Shown: positions 25,664 through 34,645, numbered from the stretch's first letter. The stretch is DNA of 64,000 nucleotides from Streptomyces tauricus (GCF_014650955.1 NZ_BMVY01000010.1:186001-250000); one strand, 5' to 3'. The notes: generated by a model from the letters alone, not told the origin. Made by a program: numbers and translations.

Positions 25664-26941
25664 TCAGCTGCTCTGCGCGAGCCGCTTGTTGATCTCCGCC
25701 TCGACCTGCTTGGCGGCATCGGCGGGCGACTTACCCTTCAGGACCGCGGTCATGTAGGCCTTGATCGGGTTGGGGTCGTTCTCCACGGCGGCCCACTCGG
25801 GGATCAGCGGCGTGGTGCCACCGCCGGCCGCGGCCGGAGCGGCGGCCTCGGCGGCGCCGTTGCCCGCGAGGTGGATCTGCAGCGCCTCCTTGTTCGGGAT
25901 GACGCCGTTCTCCTTGGCGAGCGCGCCCTCGAACTTGTCGGACAGGGCGAGCTTCAGGAACTCCTTGGCGAGCTCCTGCTTCTTGCTGCCCGCGGCGACC
26001 GCGAAGTTGGAACCGCCGAGGAAGACACCCTCGGGCGAGTCGGCCGTCTCACCGGGGATGGTGAAGTAGCCGATGTCCTTCTCGATCTTCTTGTTGGCCG
26101 CGATGGCCGTGCCGGCCTCCCAGCCCATGCCGATGAAGGCGCCGACGTTGCCCTTGGCGAAGACCTCGGCCTGCTGCGGGGTCGCCTCGTCCTTGTCCTT
26201 GGGGGCCTTGGAGTAGGACTGGTACTCCTTGTAGATGTCCATGGCCTTGCCGACCTTCGGGTCGGAGAGGTTGGAGACGTACTTGTCGCCTTCCTTCTTC
26301 ACCAGGTCGGCGCCCTGGCCGATGGTCAGACCGTCGAAGAAGTACCAGTTCTGGCCGGGCAGGTAGATCGGCTCGGCGTCGGTCTTCTTGTCGATGGTCT
26401 TCAGGGCGTCGAAGAACTCGGCGCGCGTCTTGGGCGTGTCCGTGATGCCGGCGTCGGCCCAGACCTTCTTGTTGTAGATGACGACGCGGTTGGCGAAGTA
26501 CCAGGGGGCGGCGTACTGCTTGCCGTCGAAGACCGAGGACTCGTTGAGTGCCTTGGTCCAGTCGGCGCCGATCTCCTCCTTGAGGTCGCTCAGGTCGGCG
26601 AGACCGCCGGTGGCCGCGTAGGCCGGGGTCTGCGTGTTGCCGACCTCGATGACGTCCGGCGGGTTGTCCTCGGAGAGCGAGGTGGTGATCTTCTGCTGGA
26701 TGCCGTTCCACTGCTGCGTCTCGAACTTCAGCTTGGCCTTCGTCTTCTTCTCGAAGGCGGCCGTGAGGTCCTTGGTCCAGCCCTCGGGCGTGGAGCCGTC
26801 CATGGCCCAGACGGTCAGGGTCTGGCCCTTGTAACCGTCGGCCCCCGCCTTGCCGCCGTCGTCACCGTCGTCGCCGCCACAGGCAGCGACCGACATCAAC
26901 ATGCCCGCGACACCGACGGCCGCGATGAGCTTGCGATTCAC
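25664..26941 (-). CDS. dasA: Chitobiose/GlcNAc-binding lipoprotein DasA
   Basis: This 425-residue family 1 extracellular solute-binding protein has a lipoprotein signal MNRKLIAAVGVAGMLMSVAAC, with Cys21 as the lipidated residue, followed by an Asp/Gly linker. The binding domain includes PPDVIEVGNTQTPAYAATGG and GNVGAFIGMGWEAG. It captures N,N'-diacetylchitobiose for DasBC. The GTG at 26941 has GAGGAGG 5 nt upstream. Two dre-type operators 88-127 bp upstream put it under DasR, and it is divergent from dasR. Confidence 0.94.
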   Translation of the reverse strand: MNRKLIAAVGVAGMLMSVAACGGDDGDDGGKAGADGYKGQTLTVWAMDGSTPEGWTKDLTAAFEKKTKAKLKFETQQWNGIQQKITTSLSEDNPPDVIEVGNTQTPAYAATGGLADLSDLKEEIGADWTKALNESSVFDGKQYAAPWYFANRVVIYNKKVWADAGITDTPKTRAEFFDALKTIDKKTDAEPIYLPGQNWYFFDGLTIGQGADLVKKEGDKYVSNLSDPKVGKAMDIYKEYQSYSKAPKDKDEATPQQAEVFAKGNVGAFIGMGWEAGTAIAANKKIEKDIGYFTIPGETADSPEGVFLGGSNFAVAAGSKKQELAKEFLKLALSDKFEGALAKENGVIPNKEALQIHLAGNGAAEAAAPAAAGGGTTPLIPEWAAVENDPNPIKAYMTAVLKGKSPADAAKQVEAEINKRLAQSS

Positions 26942-27028
26942 GTCATCCTCCTCAGGGATGCCAGCAACCCCCCTGCCCACCGCGTGACTTACGACGAGTA
27001 CTGCCCGTGGGGCTGGGACCTGGTCCTC

Positions 27029-27044
27029 AATGGTTTAGACCAGT
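27029..27044. promoter_or_regulatory. dre site in front of dasA
   Basis: AATGGTTTAGACCAGT keeps the dre core (TGG...TAGACCA) and ends in the consensus A-G-T. It lies 88 bp upstream of dasA in the 418-bp dasA-dasR divergent region. Confidence 0.8.
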
Positions 27045-27052
27045 ACGGGGAG

Positions 27053-27068
27053 CTTGGCCTAGACCTAG
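27053..27068. promoter_or_regulatory. Second dre site in front of dasA
   Basis: CTTGGCCTAGACCTAG shares TTGG-CTAGACC with the dre consensus and starts 24 bp after the first site, a spacing of just over two helical turns. It is weaker than the first site by sequence. Confidence 0.6.
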
Positions 27069-27210
27069 AGGGGTGTCAAGGGTGAAAAAGCCGCTCCCGA
27101 CCGTCCGTTACGCGACCTACATATGCAGGGACCTTTCACTACACGGGTGACAGATCGGGCGGGCCCGCGCGCAGGTCGCGACGGCGCCTCCGGGCCGGGC
27201 TGCGCGCCCT

Positions 27211-27226
27211 ATGGACTAGACCAAAA
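27211..27226. promoter_or_regulatory. dre-like site in front of dasR
   Basis: TATGGACTAGACCAAA matches TGG-CTAGACCA of the dre consensus and lies 134 bp before the dasR start, which suggests autoregulation. Confidence 0.6.
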
Positions 27227-27359
27227 GGGACCCCGACGGTATATAGAGGGGATCACGCAGCGTGCGGGGGGACACTCGCACGGCTGGGCGTGCCACGATG
27301 TGAGCCGTGGCCGGCGCGTACGTCGGCCGCATCGGCACTCGAAGCCGGGAAGGCAGAGT

Positions 27360-28124
27360 ATGAGCACCGACGTCAGCAGTGCGGAGAACGAGGGTGGCGC
27401 CCCCATCCGTACCGCGCGCGTGCCCAAGTACTACCGCCTGAAGAAGCATCTGCTCGACATCACGGACACACTGCCGCCCGGTACACCGGTACCGCCCGAG
27501 CGCACGCTCGCCGCCGAGTTCGACACCTCGCGCACGACCGTGCGTCAGGCGCTGCAGGAGCTGGTCGTCGAGGGGCGGCTCGAACGCATCCAGGGCAAGG
27601 GCACGTTCGTCGCGAAGCCGAAGGTCTCGCAGGCGCTGCAACTCACCTCCTACACGGAGGACATGCGGGCGCAGGGGCTCGAACCCACCTCGCAGCTGCT
27701 GGACATCGGGTACATCACCGCCGACGACACGCTCGCGGAGCTGCTCGACATCAGCGCCGGGGGGCGGGTGCTGCGGATCGAGCGGCTGCGGCTCGCGAGC
27801 GGGGAGCCGATGGCGATCGAGACGACGCATCTGTCCGCGAAGCGGTTTCCCGCGTTGCGGCGGTCCTTGGTGAAGTACACGTCCTTGTACACGGCGTTGG
27901 CCGAGGTGTACGACGTGCGGCTGGCAGAGGCGGAGGAGACGATCGAGACGTCGCTCGCGACTCCTCGGGAGGCGGGGCTTCTCGGTACGGACGTGGGGTT
28001 GCCGATGTTGATGCTGTCCCGGCACTCGATCGATCAGGATCAGCAGCCGGTGGAGTGGGTGCGGTCCGTGTACCGGGGGGACCGGTACAAGTTCGTCGCG
28101 CGGCTGAAGAGGCCCACGGACTGA
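27360..28124 (+). CDS. dasR: GntR/HutC-family regulator DasR
   Basis: This 254-residue regulator has an N-terminal winged helix (about 20-90; VPPERTLAAEFDTSRTTVRQ, GRLERIQGKGTFVA) and a C-terminal UTRA effector domain (about 105-245; LRIERLRLASGEPMAIETT). DasR represses GlcNAc uptake, chitinase and antibiotic genes, and glucosamine-6-phosphate releases it from DNA. GGAAGG lies 6 nt before the ATG. Dre sites lie in its own and the dasA promoter region and before nagB. Length and context match S. coelicolor DasR. Confidence 0.96.
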   Translation: MSTDVSSAENEGGAPIRTARVPKYYRLKKHLLDITDTLPPGTPVPPERTLAAEFDTSRTTVRQALQELVVEGRLERIQGKGTFVAKPKVSQALQLTSYTEDMRAQGLEPTSQLLDIGYITADDTLAELLDISAGGRVLRIERLRLASGEPMAIETTHLSAKRFPALRRSLVKYTSLYTALAEVYDVRLAEAEETIETSLATPREAGLLGTDVGLPMLMLSRHSIDQDQQPVEWVRSVYRGDRYKFVARLKRPTD

Positions 28125-28180
28125 TTGGGCCGGGGTGGGCTGGGGGGCGTCGTCGGGTGCGGGTGCGTTGTGGCTGGCCC

Positions 28181-28262
28181 GCGCCGTTCCCCGCGCCCCT
28201 AAAGACGAAGGACTGCGCCGTTCCCCGCGCCCCTGAGGGGTGCGCCCCTGGGGGTGCCCCCA
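28181..28262. repeat. Dispersed GC-rich repeats after dasR
   Basis: Two copies of GCGCCGTTCCCCGCGCCCCT, at about 28188 and 28218, are followed by GGGGTGCGCCCCTGGGGGTG. This is the same element as the 22066 array. Confidence 0.75.
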
Positions 28263-28378
28263 AGCTCCGCTGCATAGCGGGGAGTTGGGCTGGTGGGATC
28301 AGGTAGTGCACGTGGTGTAGCGCTGGGTTGGATCCTGTTCTACCGTCCTCCCGTCACTCATGGACGGGAGGACGACCC

Positions 28379-30556
28379 GTGCGCACCGACAGTCCCCGGA
28401 CGGCATCTCCGCAAGGCCCCCGTAAGGCAAGTCCCCGCAGCATCGTCATCTGGACCCTCGTCGCGCTGGTAGCCGCGGCCGGGTGGTCCGTGCTCGCACT
28501 CTCGCGGGGCGAGGAGGTCTCGGCCGCCTGGATGGTCGCCGCCGCCCTCGGCTCGTACGCCATCGCCTATCGCTTCTACTCGAAGTTCATCGCGTACAAG
28601 GTTCTGAAGGTCGACAAGACCCGGGCCACCCCGGCCGAGCGGCTCAACAACGGCATCGACTTCCATCCCACCGACCGGCGCGTGCTGCTCGGCCACCACT
28701 TCGCGGCGATCGCCGGCGCGGGGCCGCTGGTGGGGCCCGTACTGGCCGCGCAGATGGGGTATCTGCCCGGCACCATCTGGATCATCGTCGGCGTGATCTT
28801 CGCGGGCGCGGTCCAGGACATGGTCGTCCTCTTCTTCTCCACCCGGCGCGACGGCCGTTCGCTGGGGCAGATGGCGCGTGAGGAGATCGGCCCGTTCGGC
28901 GGCGCGGCGGCCCTGATCGCCGCCTTCGCCATCATGATCATCCTGCTGGGCGTGCTCGCGCTGGTGATCGTCAACGCGCTCGCCCAGTCCCCGTGGGGCG
29001 CCTTCTCCATCGCGATGACGGTCCCGATCGCCCTGCTGATGGGCTTCTACCTGCGGGTCCTGCGGCCCGGCCGGGTCGCCGAGGTCTCGCTGATCGGTGT
29101 GGCGCTGCTGCTGTTCGCGCTGGTCGCCGGCCGCTGGGTCGCCGAGTCGTCCTGGGCCGACACGTTCACGCTCGCGCCCTCGACCCTGGTCATCTGGCTG
29201 GTGGCGTACGGGTTCATCGCGTCGATCCTGCCCGTGTGGATGCTGCTGGCACCCCGCGACTACCTCTCCACGTTCATGAAGATCGGCACGATCGTGCTGC
29301 TCGCGGTCGGGGTCGTCGTCTCGCTGCCGACCCTGAAGATGGACGCGGTCACGGACTTCGCCTCGCAGGGGAACGGGCCGGTCTTCGCGGGCTCGCTCTT
29401 CCCGTTCGTCTTCATCACCATCGCCTGCGGGGCGCTCTCCGGCTTCCACTCCCTGATCTCCTCCGGCACCACGCCGAAGATGATCCAGAAGGAGACGCAG
29501 GTCCGGATGATCGGGTACGGCTCCATGCTCATGGAGTCGTCCGTGGCGGTCATGGCGCTGGTCGCCGCGTCCGTGATCGACCCCGGCCTGTACTTCGCGA
29601 TGAACGCGCCGGCCGGTGTCATCGGTGACACGGTCCAGAACGCCAGCCAAGTGGTGGGCGGTTGGGGCTATCAGATCTCCCCCGACGACCTGGCCGCCGC
29701 GGCGAAGAACGTCGAGGAGTCGTCCCTGCTGTCGCGGACCGGCGGCGCGCCCACGCTCGCGATCGGCGTCTCGGAGATCTTCTCCGACGTCACCGGGGAC
29801 GGACTGCGCGCGTTCTGGTACCACTTCGCGATCATGTTCGAGGCGCTGTTCATCCTGACCGCGCTCGACGCGGGCACCCGGGTGGGCCGCTTCATGCTGC
29901 AGGACACCCTGGGCAACCTCTACAAACCCTTCAAGGATGTGAGCTGGAAGCCCGGTCTGGTCATCACGAGCGGCATCGTCTGCGGTCTGTGGGGCTACTT
30001 CCTGTGGGTCGGCGTCCATGAGCCGCTCGGCGGGATCAACCAGCTGTTCCCGATCTTCGGTATCTCCAACCAACTGCTCGCCGCGGTCGCCCTGGCCGTC
30101 TGCACGACCCTGCTGGTGAAGTCCGGGCGCCTCAAGTGGGCCTGGATCACCGGGATACCGCTCGTCTGGGACGCCACGGTCACGCTGACCGCGAGCTGGC
30201 AGAAGGTGTTCTCCAGCGACCCGCGCGTCGGCTTCTTCAAGCAGCGCTCGATCTACCAGGACGGCATCGACCGGGGCGAGATCGTCGCACCCGCGAAGAA
30301 CATGGACGACATGCACACGATCGTCACGAACTCCACGGTCGACGGTGTCCTCACCGCGGTTCTCGCCCTGCTCATCGTCGTGGTGATCGCGGACGCGACG
30401 CGGGTGTGCATCCGGCACATACGCCGTCCCGCGCTCTCCACGCTCAGCGAGGCGCCGTACGTCGAGTCGCAGATCGTCGCTCCGGCCGGGCTCATCCCGA
30501 CCAAGGAGGAGAGGGAGGAGGTACGCGATGCGGTCGGCGCTGAACCACGCGGTTAG
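28379..30556 (+). CDS. cstA: Carbon starvation protein CstA family transporter
   Basis: This 725-residue membrane protein has about 16-18 transmembrane helices. The CstA signature GIDFHPTDRRVLLGHHFAAI, then AGPLVGPVLAAQMGYLPGTI, is present. Relatives BtsT and CstA import pyruvate, and some were described as peptide transporters. GTG at 28379 has GGGAGGA 6 nt upstream; the 17 residues before it are out of family. The ybdD-like gene overlaps its 3' end, the usual CstA-YbdD pairing. Confidence 0.93.
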   Translation: MRTDSPRTASPQGPRKASPRSIVIWTLVALVAAAGWSVLALSRGEEVSAAWMVAAALGSYAIAYRFYSKFIAYKVLKVDKTRATPAERLNNGIDFHPTDRRVLLGHHFAAIAGAGPLVGPVLAAQMGYLPGTIWIIVGVIFAGAVQDMVVLFFSTRRDGRSLGQMAREEIGPFGGAAALIAAFAIMIILLGVLALVIVNALAQSPWGAFSIAMTVPIALLMGFYLRVLRPGRVAEVSLIGVALLLFALVAGRWVAESSWADTFTLAPSTLVIWLVAYGFIASILPVWMLLAPRDYLSTFMKIGTIVLLAVGVVVSLPTLKMDAVTDFASQGNGPVFAGSLFPFVFITIACGALSGFHSLISSGTTPKMIQKETQVRMIGYGSMLMESSVAVMALVAASVIDPGLYFAMNAPAGVIGDTVQNASQVVGGWGYQISPDDLAAAAKNVEESSLLSRTGGAPTLAIGVSEIFSDVTGDGLRAFWYHFAIMFEALFILTALDAGTRVGRFMLQDTLGNLYKPFKDVSWKPGLVITSGIVCGLWGYFLWVGVHEPLGGINQLFPIFGISNQLLAAVALAVCTTLLVKSGRLKWAWITGIPLVWDATVTLTASWQKVFSSDPRVGFFKQRSIYQDGIDRGEIVAPAKNMDDMHTIVTNSTVDGVLTAVLALLIVVVIADATRVCIRHIRRPALSTLSEAPYVESQIVAPAGLIPTKEEREEVRDAVGAEPRG

Positions 30557-30737
30557 GGCGGCCAGGGGCGTGCGCTGGTACGTACGGGAGCTGACCGACG
30601 AGTCCGCGTACGACCGGTACGTGGCGCATCTGCGCGCGGAGCGGGCCGACGCGGACGTGCCCTCGCGGCGGGAGTTCGAGCGGATGCGCACGGACCGTCA
30701 GGAGGCGGATCCGCGGCAGGGCTTCCGCTGTTGCTGA
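30528..30737 (+). CDS. YbdD/YjiX family small protein
   Basis: This 69-residue protein contains WYVRELTDESAYDRYVAHLR and SRREFERMRTDRQE, diagnostic of the YbdD/YjiX family, and ends in GFRCC. Such proteins are encoded with CstA/BtsT and are needed for, or modulate, pyruvate uptake. Its ATG lies inside the cstA 3' end (29-bp overlap), with GGAGG upstream, so it is translationally coupled. Confidence 0.88.
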   Translation: MRSALNHAVRAARGVRWYVRELTDESAYDRYVAHLRAERADADVPSRREFERMRTDRQEADPRQGFRCC

Positions 30738-30882
30738 CCCCGCTGACGCCGTGACGGATGCGGTCGTTGCCGCTGAACGACACGGCGCATCCGTTATGCG
30801 GACAGGGGTTCCATAAAGCGGAACCGTCCCTTAGATTTCCTGCGCGTTGCACAGGTGATCAGTGAGGGGACGGAGCCGCCGT

Positions 30883-31176
30883 ATGTCGGAAACACCGGAT
30901 GTGCCAAGAGCACCCGAAGGGGAACCGCCGGTGGTGACACCGGTCCGCGTGGTGATCGCCCTCTGCCTGATCGCGCCGTTCGTGGCGATGCTCTGGGTGG
31001 GGTCGTACGCGAAGGTCGACCCGACCTTCATCGGCATCCCGTTCTTCTACTGGTACCAGATGCTGTGGGTGCTCATCTCGACCGCGCTCACGATGACCGC
31101 GTTCACACTGTGGAACCGTGAGCAGCGCGCCCGCAAGGCCGCCCGCCAGGCGCAGAACGGGGGCGCGTCCGCATGA
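30883..31176 (+). CDS. DUF3311 small membrane protein, MctP partner
   Basis: This 97-residue protein has two transmembrane helices (VVIALCLIAPFVAMLWVGSY and YWYQMLWVLISTALTMTAF) and polar ends. DUF3311 proteins are the small subunits found just before MctP-type solute:sodium symporters. The stop overlaps the mctP start (ATGA), so the two are coupled. GGGGACGGAG precedes ATG 30883. Confidence 0.87.
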   Translation: MSETPDVPRAPEGEPPVVTPVRVVIALCLIAPFVAMLWVGSYAKVDPTFIGIPFFYWYQMLWVLISTALTMTAFTLWNREQRARKAARQAQNGGASA

Positions 31177-32804
31177 AGGACGGCGTGAACGGCGTGGCAC
31201 TCGCCGTCTTCATCTTCTTCTTCCTGGCCGTCACGGTCATGGGCTTCCTGGCCTCCCGCTGGCGCCGGGCCGACGGCGAGCAGACCCTCGACGAATGGGG
31301 CCTGGGCGGCCGGTCGTTCGGCACCTGGGTCACCTGGTTCCTGCTCGGCGGCGACCTCTACACGGCGTATACGTTCGTGGCGGTCCCGGCGGCGATCTAC
31401 GCGGCGGGCGCGGCCGGCTTCTTCGCCGTCCCGTACACGATCCTGGTCTACCCGCTGATCTTCACCTTCCTGCCCCGCCTGTGGTCGGTCTCCCACAAAC
31501 ACGGGTACGTCACGACCTCGGACTTCGTACGCGGGCGCTTCGGCTCGAAGGGGCTCTCGCTCGCGGTCGCCGTCACCGGCATCCTCGCGACGATGCCGTA
31601 CATCGCGCTGCAACTGGTGGGCATCCAGGCCGTGCTCGACGTGATGGGCGTCGGCGGCGGTGAGGACACCAACTGGTTCGTCAAGGACCTGCCGCTGCTC
31701 ATCGCCTTCGGTGTGCTGGCCGCGTACACGTACTCGTCCGGGCTGCGCGCGCCCGCCCTGATCGCGTTCGTCAAGGACACGCTGATCTACATCGTCATCG
31801 CGGTCGCGATCATCTACATCCCGATCAAACTGGGCGGCTTCGACGAGATCTTCGCCAAGGCGGGCGAGGCGTACAACCAGACCAACCCGGCGACCGGCGC
31901 GCCACGCGGCTCGCTGGTACCGGGCGAGGCGGGCCAGTGGACGTACGCGACGCTGGCGCTCGGCTCCGCGCTCGCCCTCTTCATGTACCCGCACTCGATC
32001 ACGGCGACGCTGTCCTCGCGCAGCCGTGAGGTGATCCGCCGCAACACCACGATCCTGCCGCTGTACTCGTTGATGCTGGGCCTGCTCGCGCTGCTCGGCT
32101 TCATGGCGATCGCGGCGGGCATCAAGGTGGAGAACGGGCAGCTGGCGATCCCGCAGCTCTTCGAGACCATGTTCCCGGACTGGTTCGCGGGCGTGGCGTT
32201 CGCGGCGATCGGTATCGGCGCGCTCGTGCCGGCGGCCATCATGTCCATCGCGGCGGCGAACCTCTTCACCCGCAACATCTACAAGGACTTCATCAAGCCC
32301 GACGCGACGCCCGCGCAGGAGACGAAGGTCTCCAAGCTGGTCTCGCTCCTGGTGAAGGTGGGCGCGCTGGTCTTCGTCCTGACCATGGACAAGACGGTCG
32401 CCATCAACTTCCAGCTGCTCGGCGGGATCTGGATCCTGCAGACCTTCCCGGCGCTGGTCGGCGGGCTGTTCACGCGCTGGTTCCACCGGTGGGCGCTGCT
32501 CGCGGGCTGGGCGGTCGGGATGCTGTACGGCACGCTCGCCGCGTACGGGGTGGCTTCGCCTTCGCAGAAGCACTTCGGTGGGTCGTCGAAGGAGATTCCC
32601 GGGATCGGGGAGATCGGGTACATCGGGCTGACCGCGTTCGTGCTGAACGTGGTGGTGACGGTGGTGCTGACGTTCGTGCTGAAGGCGGTCAACGCGCCGG
32701 ACGGCGTCGACGAGACCTCCGCCGAGGACTACACGGCGGACGCCGGCGACAAGGGAGTCCAGGTGGACCTGCCGCCTGCCACGGCGGGCACGGCCGGCCA
32801 CTAG
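31173..32804 (+). CDS. mctP: Monocarboxylate uptake permease MctP (SSS family)
   Basis: This 543-residue solute:sodium symporter has 13 or so transmembrane helices. It begins MKDGVNGVALAVFIFFFLAV, with the SSS core RWRRADGEQTLDEWGLGGRS and YPHSITATLSSRSREVIRRN. Rhizobial MctP takes up lactate, pyruvate and alanine. Lying after CstA-YbdD, it makes this a carbon-scavenging region. Translation is coupled to the DUF3311 gene. Confidence 0.9.
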   Translation: MKDGVNGVALAVFIFFFLAVTVMGFLASRWRRADGEQTLDEWGLGGRSFGTWVTWFLLGGDLYTAYTFVAVPAAIYAAGAAGFFAVPYTILVYPLIFTFLPRLWSVSHKHGYVTTSDFVRGRFGSKGLSLAVAVTGILATMPYIALQLVGIQAVLDVMGVGGGEDTNWFVKDLPLLIAFGVLAAYTYSSGLRAPALIAFVKDTLIYIVIAVAIIYIPIKLGGFDEIFAKAGEAYNQTNPATGAPRGSLVPGEAGQWTYATLALGSALALFMYPHSITATLSSRSREVIRRNTTILPLYSLMLGLLALLGFMAIAAGIKVENGQLAIPQLFETMFPDWFAGVAFAAIGIGALVPAAIMSIAAANLFTRNIYKDFIKPDATPAQETKVSKLVSLLVKVGALVFVLTMDKTVAINFQLLGGIWILQTFPALVGGLFTRWFHRWALLAGWAVGMLYGTLAAYGVASPSQKHFGGSSKEIPGIGEIGYIGLTAFVLNVVVTVVLTFVLKAVNAPDGVDETSAEDYTADAGDKGVQVDLPPATAGTAGH

Positions 32805-32840
32805 GGCCGTACTCGGGGGCCAGCCCCCGAACCCCCGCTC

Positions 32841-32908
32841 CTCAAACGCCGGAGGGGCTGAGATGTCGCCGGACGGGCGTATGTCTTTCAGCCCGTCCGG
32901 CGTTTGAG
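32841..32908. terminator. Large interrupted hairpin (dispersed Streptomyces repeat) after mctP
   Basis: CTCAAACGCCGGA (32841-32853) plus GGGGCTGA pairs with TCAGCCC plus TCCGGCGTTTGAG (32896-32908), around an internal second stem. The motif AGCCCGTCCGGCGTTTGAGGA recurs at about 62527 and 62597. It may terminate mctP transcription. Confidence 0.6.
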
Positions 32909-32986
32909 GACAACGGGGGCGAGGGGGCAGAGCCCCCATGCGGGACGGGAACGGGTAGGGGCGGCGGGGGCGGATAACCTGGACCG

Positions 32987-33976
32987 GTGACCCCACGCGC
33001 GCCCATCGTCCTCGACAGCGACCCCGGTATCGACGACGCCGTAGCCCTCCAGTACCTGCTCGGCACAGGCCTGTGGGACCTGAAGGCCTACACCTCCGTG
33101 GGCGGCAACCTCCCCGCCGAGCAAACCTACCTCAACGCCCGAGCCCTCGCACGAGCGATGCGCATCGAAACCGAAGTCCCCGTACACCGCGGCGCGGGCC
33201 GCCCCCTCACCCGCCTCCCCCACCGCGTCGCCGCCGACTTCCACGGCCCCGCGGGACTCGGCGACGAGACGCTGCCGGACTCGACCGCGGCCCACCCGAC
33301 GGAGTCCTCCGCGCAGGCCCTGCTGCGGCTCTCCCGGGAGTACGAGGGCGAGCTGACCGTGTGCGCGACGGGCCCCCTCACCAACATCGCGATCGCCCTC
33401 CTGGAGGACCCCGCGTTCGCCCGCCGCGTCGGCAGGTTCGTGTTCATGGGCGGCGCGGCGCAGGTGCCCGGGAACATCACGCCGGTCGCCGAGTTCAACA
33501 TGTGGGCCGACCCGGACGCCGCCGAACTGGTCCTGTCCTCCGGCATCCCGTTCACCATGGTCGACCTGGACGCCTCGCACCGCTGGCTGTTCAGGCCCGC
33601 CGACCTCGCGGCCCTGGAGGCGGCCGGCCCCGGCACCGCGCTCGCCGCCCGGCTGCTGCGCGTCTACATGGAGGCGTACCGGCGCAGCGGCGGTGACGGC
33701 ACCTGTCCGCTGCACGATCCGCTCGCCGTCGGTGTGTGCGCGGACGAGTCGTTCGTGACGCTCGCGGAGGGGGCGGTCGTCGTCGAGTCCGCCGCCGAAC
33801 TCACACGCGGCCAGACCGTGTTCGTCCCCGCCTCCGCCGGGCGGATCTACTACCCGGAGTCGCCCGCCCTGACCGCGCGGGCCCGTCTCACCGGCCGCGT
33901 CGCCCTCGGCCCGGGCCCGCGCGACTTCACGAAGGACTTCGTCGCGACCCTGCAGTTGTGGCCGAGCGCGGGCTGA
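32987..33976 (+). CDS. Nucleoside hydrolase (inosine/uridine-preferring family)
   Basis: This 329-residue enzyme cleaves the N-glycosidic bond of ribonucleosides. The Ca2+/ribose-binding signature VLDSDPGIDDAVALQYLL is at residues 6-23 (DxDxGxDD). TGPLTNIAIALLEDP and MGGAAQVPGNITPVAEFN are also diagnostic, and DPLAVGVC carries the conserved C-terminal Asp. TAACCT ends 6 nt before the GTG, indicating a leaderless start. Base preference is not predictable. Confidence 0.93.
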   Translation: MTPRAPIVLDSDPGIDDAVALQYLLGTGLWDLKAYTSVGGNLPAEQTYLNARALARAMRIETEVPVHRGAGRPLTRLPHRVAADFHGPAGLGDETLPDSTAAHPTESSAQALLRLSREYEGELTVCATGPLTNIAIALLEDPAFARRVGRFVFMGGAAQVPGNITPVAEFNMWADPDAAELVLSSGIPFTMVDLDASHRWLFRPADLAALEAAGPGTALAARLLRVYMEAYRRSGGDGTCPLHDPLAVGVCADESFVTLAEGAVVVESAAELTRGQTVFVPASAGRIYYPESPALTARARLTGRVALGPGPRDFTKDFVATLQLWPSAG

Positions 33977-34004
33977 GAACGACCACCCGAGCCACCGGCA
34001 GACT

Positions 34005-34025
34005 GCACACTGCACACTGCACACT
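34005..34025 (+). repeat. Three tandem GCACACT units before a GNAT gene
   Basis: Three perfect 7-bp units (34005-34011, 34012-34018, 34019-34025) lie directly upstream of the GNAT start. The last unit provides CACACT at a -10-like position 7 nt before the ATG. Confidence 0.85.
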
Positions 34026-34032
34026 GCTCAGC

Positions 34033-34566
34033 ATGGACATCGTGATCAGACGGGCGGAGCCCGGGGAGTACACCGCGCTGGGAGAGATCACCGCGCAGGC
34101 CTATCTCGGGGACGGGCTGCTCGACTTCGGGGAGAGCGACGCGTACCTCGGCGAGCTGCGGAACGTGGCGAAGCGGGCCGCCGCCGCGGACGTGCTGGTG
34201 GCCGTCGAGGACATGGAGGGCGGCGGGGCGGGGGCGCGGGGCCGGCTTCTCGGCGGGGTGACCTTCGTGCCGGCCGGCGGTCCCATGGCCGAGGTCTCGC
34301 GCGACGGCGAGGCCGAGATCCGGATGCTGGCGGTCGCGAAGGATGCCCGCGGCAGGGGCGTGGGCACCGCCCTCGTGCGCGCCTGTGTCGACCGCGCACG
34401 GGCCACGGCCGGCTGCGGATCCGTCGTGCTGTCCACCCAGCGCACCATGCGCAGCGCCCACCGGATCTACGAGCGCCTCGGCTTCACCCGCGATCCGGCC
34501 CGGGACTGGAACCCCGTCCCGCACCTGGACGACATCATGCTCCTCAGCTATGAGTTGACGCTCTGA
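34033..34566 (+). CDS. GNAT family N-acetyltransferase
   Basis: This 177-residue protein begins MDIVIRRAEPGEYTALGEIT and has motif A as IRMLAVAKDARGRGVGTALV (R-G-x-G-V/T) and AHRIYERLGFTRDPARDW. It is a cytosolic acetyl-CoA-dependent transferase of unknown substrate. There is no Shine-Dalgarno sequence; a CACACT -10-like box supplied by a tandem repeat suggests a leaderless message. It ends 33 bp before the first NrdR-like box. Confidence 0.87.
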   Translation: MDIVIRRAEPGEYTALGEITAQAYLGDGLLDFGESDAYLGELRNVAKRAAAADVLVAVEDMEGGGAGARGRLLGGVTFVPAGGPMAEVSRDGEAEIRMLAVAKDARGRGVGTALVRACVDRARATAGCGSVVLSTQRTMRSAHRIYERLGFTRDPARDWNPVPHLDDIMLLSYELTL

Positions 34567-34599
34567 CACGCTCCGCTACCCATTCCGGAGTCGACGCGA

Positions 34600-34610
34600 C
34601 ACAAGATGTG
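34600..34610. promoter_or_regulatory. NrdR-like box 1
   Basis: CACAAGATGTG is a near-palindrome matching the NrdR box core. Together with box 2, exactly 31 bp away, it fits the paired-box pattern seen before ribonucleotide reductase genes, where the ATP-cone repressor NrdR binds. Confidence 0.7.
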
Positions 34611-34630
34611 GGGGTGCTTCCGGAGCCCGG

Positions 34631-34645
34631 CACAAGATGTATGCT
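34631..34645. promoter_or_regulatory. NrdR-like box 2 overlapping a probable -10 element
   Basis: CACAAGATGTA repeats box 1 at a 31-bp interval (three helical turns). It overlaps TATGCT (34640-34645), the likely -10 box of nrdAB, so NrdR binding would block RNA polymerase. Confidence 0.65.

Noticed and set aside
28358..30691. 777-codon minus-strand frame
   Set aside because: It is antisense to cstA, whose transmembrane pattern and signature motifs are unambiguous.
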